Positions 5,754 through 5,996 of a stretch of 5,996 nt of DNA are shown here, one piece after another. Location: contig JACRLA010000358.1 of NCBI GenBank assembly GCA_016215145.1, positions 1 to 5,996 on the forward strand. The letters run 5' to 3'. Numbering within the stretch: the stretch's first letter is position 1; each line of letters starts with the position of its first letter. The stretch comes from Chloroflexota bacterium. GTDB taxonomy: Bacteria > Chloroflexota > Anaerolineae > Anaerolineales > VGOW01. The notes beneath the pieces were generated by a model. It ran no database searches. It saw nothing but the letters and a program-made list of their open reading frames with translations, and was not told the DNA's origin. The translations under genes were made by a program, and so were the position numbers.

Positions 5754-5996
5754 ATGACACAAACCACAATTTCTCTAACGGGCGGCGGGGTGCGCGACGC
5801 GCATACACTCAACATCGTCATTTCTATTGATGCCACCATCAATATAGACTCGCAAACAGCTCGGCGGCGAGTCACGGCATGGGTTGTCAGTGAAGTAGGT
5901 AATATGCTAGTGGGTGGCGAACCAACTCTTGTCTTTGGCAAACAAACCGTGTGGCGCGTGCCAATTATCCTTACCTCATCTAAAGTGGGCGAAGTA
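5754..5996 (+). CDS. Uncharacterised protein, N-terminal 81 residues (partial)
   Basis: The frame is open from the ATG to the right edge with no stop (81 codons). It starts MTQTTISLTGGGVRDAHTLN, followed by a strand-like IVISIDATINID stretch and then TARRRVTAWVVSEVGNMLVG, GEPTLVFGKQTVWRVPIILT and SSKVGEV. It has no signal peptide and no membrane segment. The second half has the feel of a small conserved domain: an Arg-rich helix, then GEPTLV and a WRVP strand. I have the impression of similar uncharacterised proteins in Chloroflexota and cyanobacteria but cannot name a family. Reality as a gene is supported by the strong Shine-Dalgarno and the long open frame. It is transcribed divergently from the lipoprotein and its function is unknown. 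Confidence 0.75.
   Translation, partial: MTQTTISLTGGGVRDAHTLNIVISIDATINIDSQTARRRVTAWVVSEVGNMLVGGEPTLVFGKQTVWRVPIILTSSKVGEV

Noticed and set aside
5714..5941. Minus-strand 75-codon frame over the divergent gene
   Set aside because: The plus-strand frame has a near-consensus Shine-Dalgarno and runs open to the edge. The minus-strand frame has neither a good ribosome site nor a plausible protein.

Overview
The window looks like a stretch of bacterial chromosome from an environmental lineage, most plausibly Chloroflexota (Anaerolineae). That assignment is an inference. It rests on soluble multi-GAF histidine kinases, a YerB/DUF3048 lipoprotein with a Thr/Pro-rich linker, and AT-rich intergenic palindromes set between moderately GC-rich genes. 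No rRNA, tRNA, CRISPR array, transposase or phage gene is visible.

Layout: four genes lie on the minus strand and read right to left. They are a DUF3048 lipoprotein (5620-4382), a cytoplasmic triple-GAF histidine kinase (from 4287), a REC-GAF histidine kinase (2028-403), and the first 39 residues of a response-regulator receiver protein (119-1, leaving the window). A fifth gene starts divergently on the plus strand at 5754 and leaves the window on the right. It encodes a small protein I do not recognise. The shared 132-bp upstream region (5621-5753) holds a TATAAT-type promoter for the lipoprotein and a 9-bp direct repeat over that promoter. The gaps at 120-402 and 4288-4381 are mostly filled by palindromic repeats.

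The main observation is that the triple-GAF kinase is broken by an exact 8-bp tandem duplication (2157-2172). Reading stops at 2128, just after the F-box and before the ATP-lid glycine box. If one 8-bp copy is removed on paper, the frame runs on through a complete GTGLGL box and C-terminus to a stop at 2021. That restores a 752-residue kinase whose stop overlaps the start codon of the next kinase (ATGGCTGA). The lesion therefore removes the catalytic lid and probably also the translational coupling between the two kinases.

Functionally, the two kinases and the receiver protein look like parts of one multi-component signalling pathway. The GAF modules would be the input, two HisKA/HATPase cores the phosphotransfer, and the REC domains the receivers. 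The link to the lipoprotein is only by position. A second theme is a CGGAT-rich palindromic repeat found just upstream of the start codons of both the triple-GAF kinase and the receiver gene, in the same orientation.
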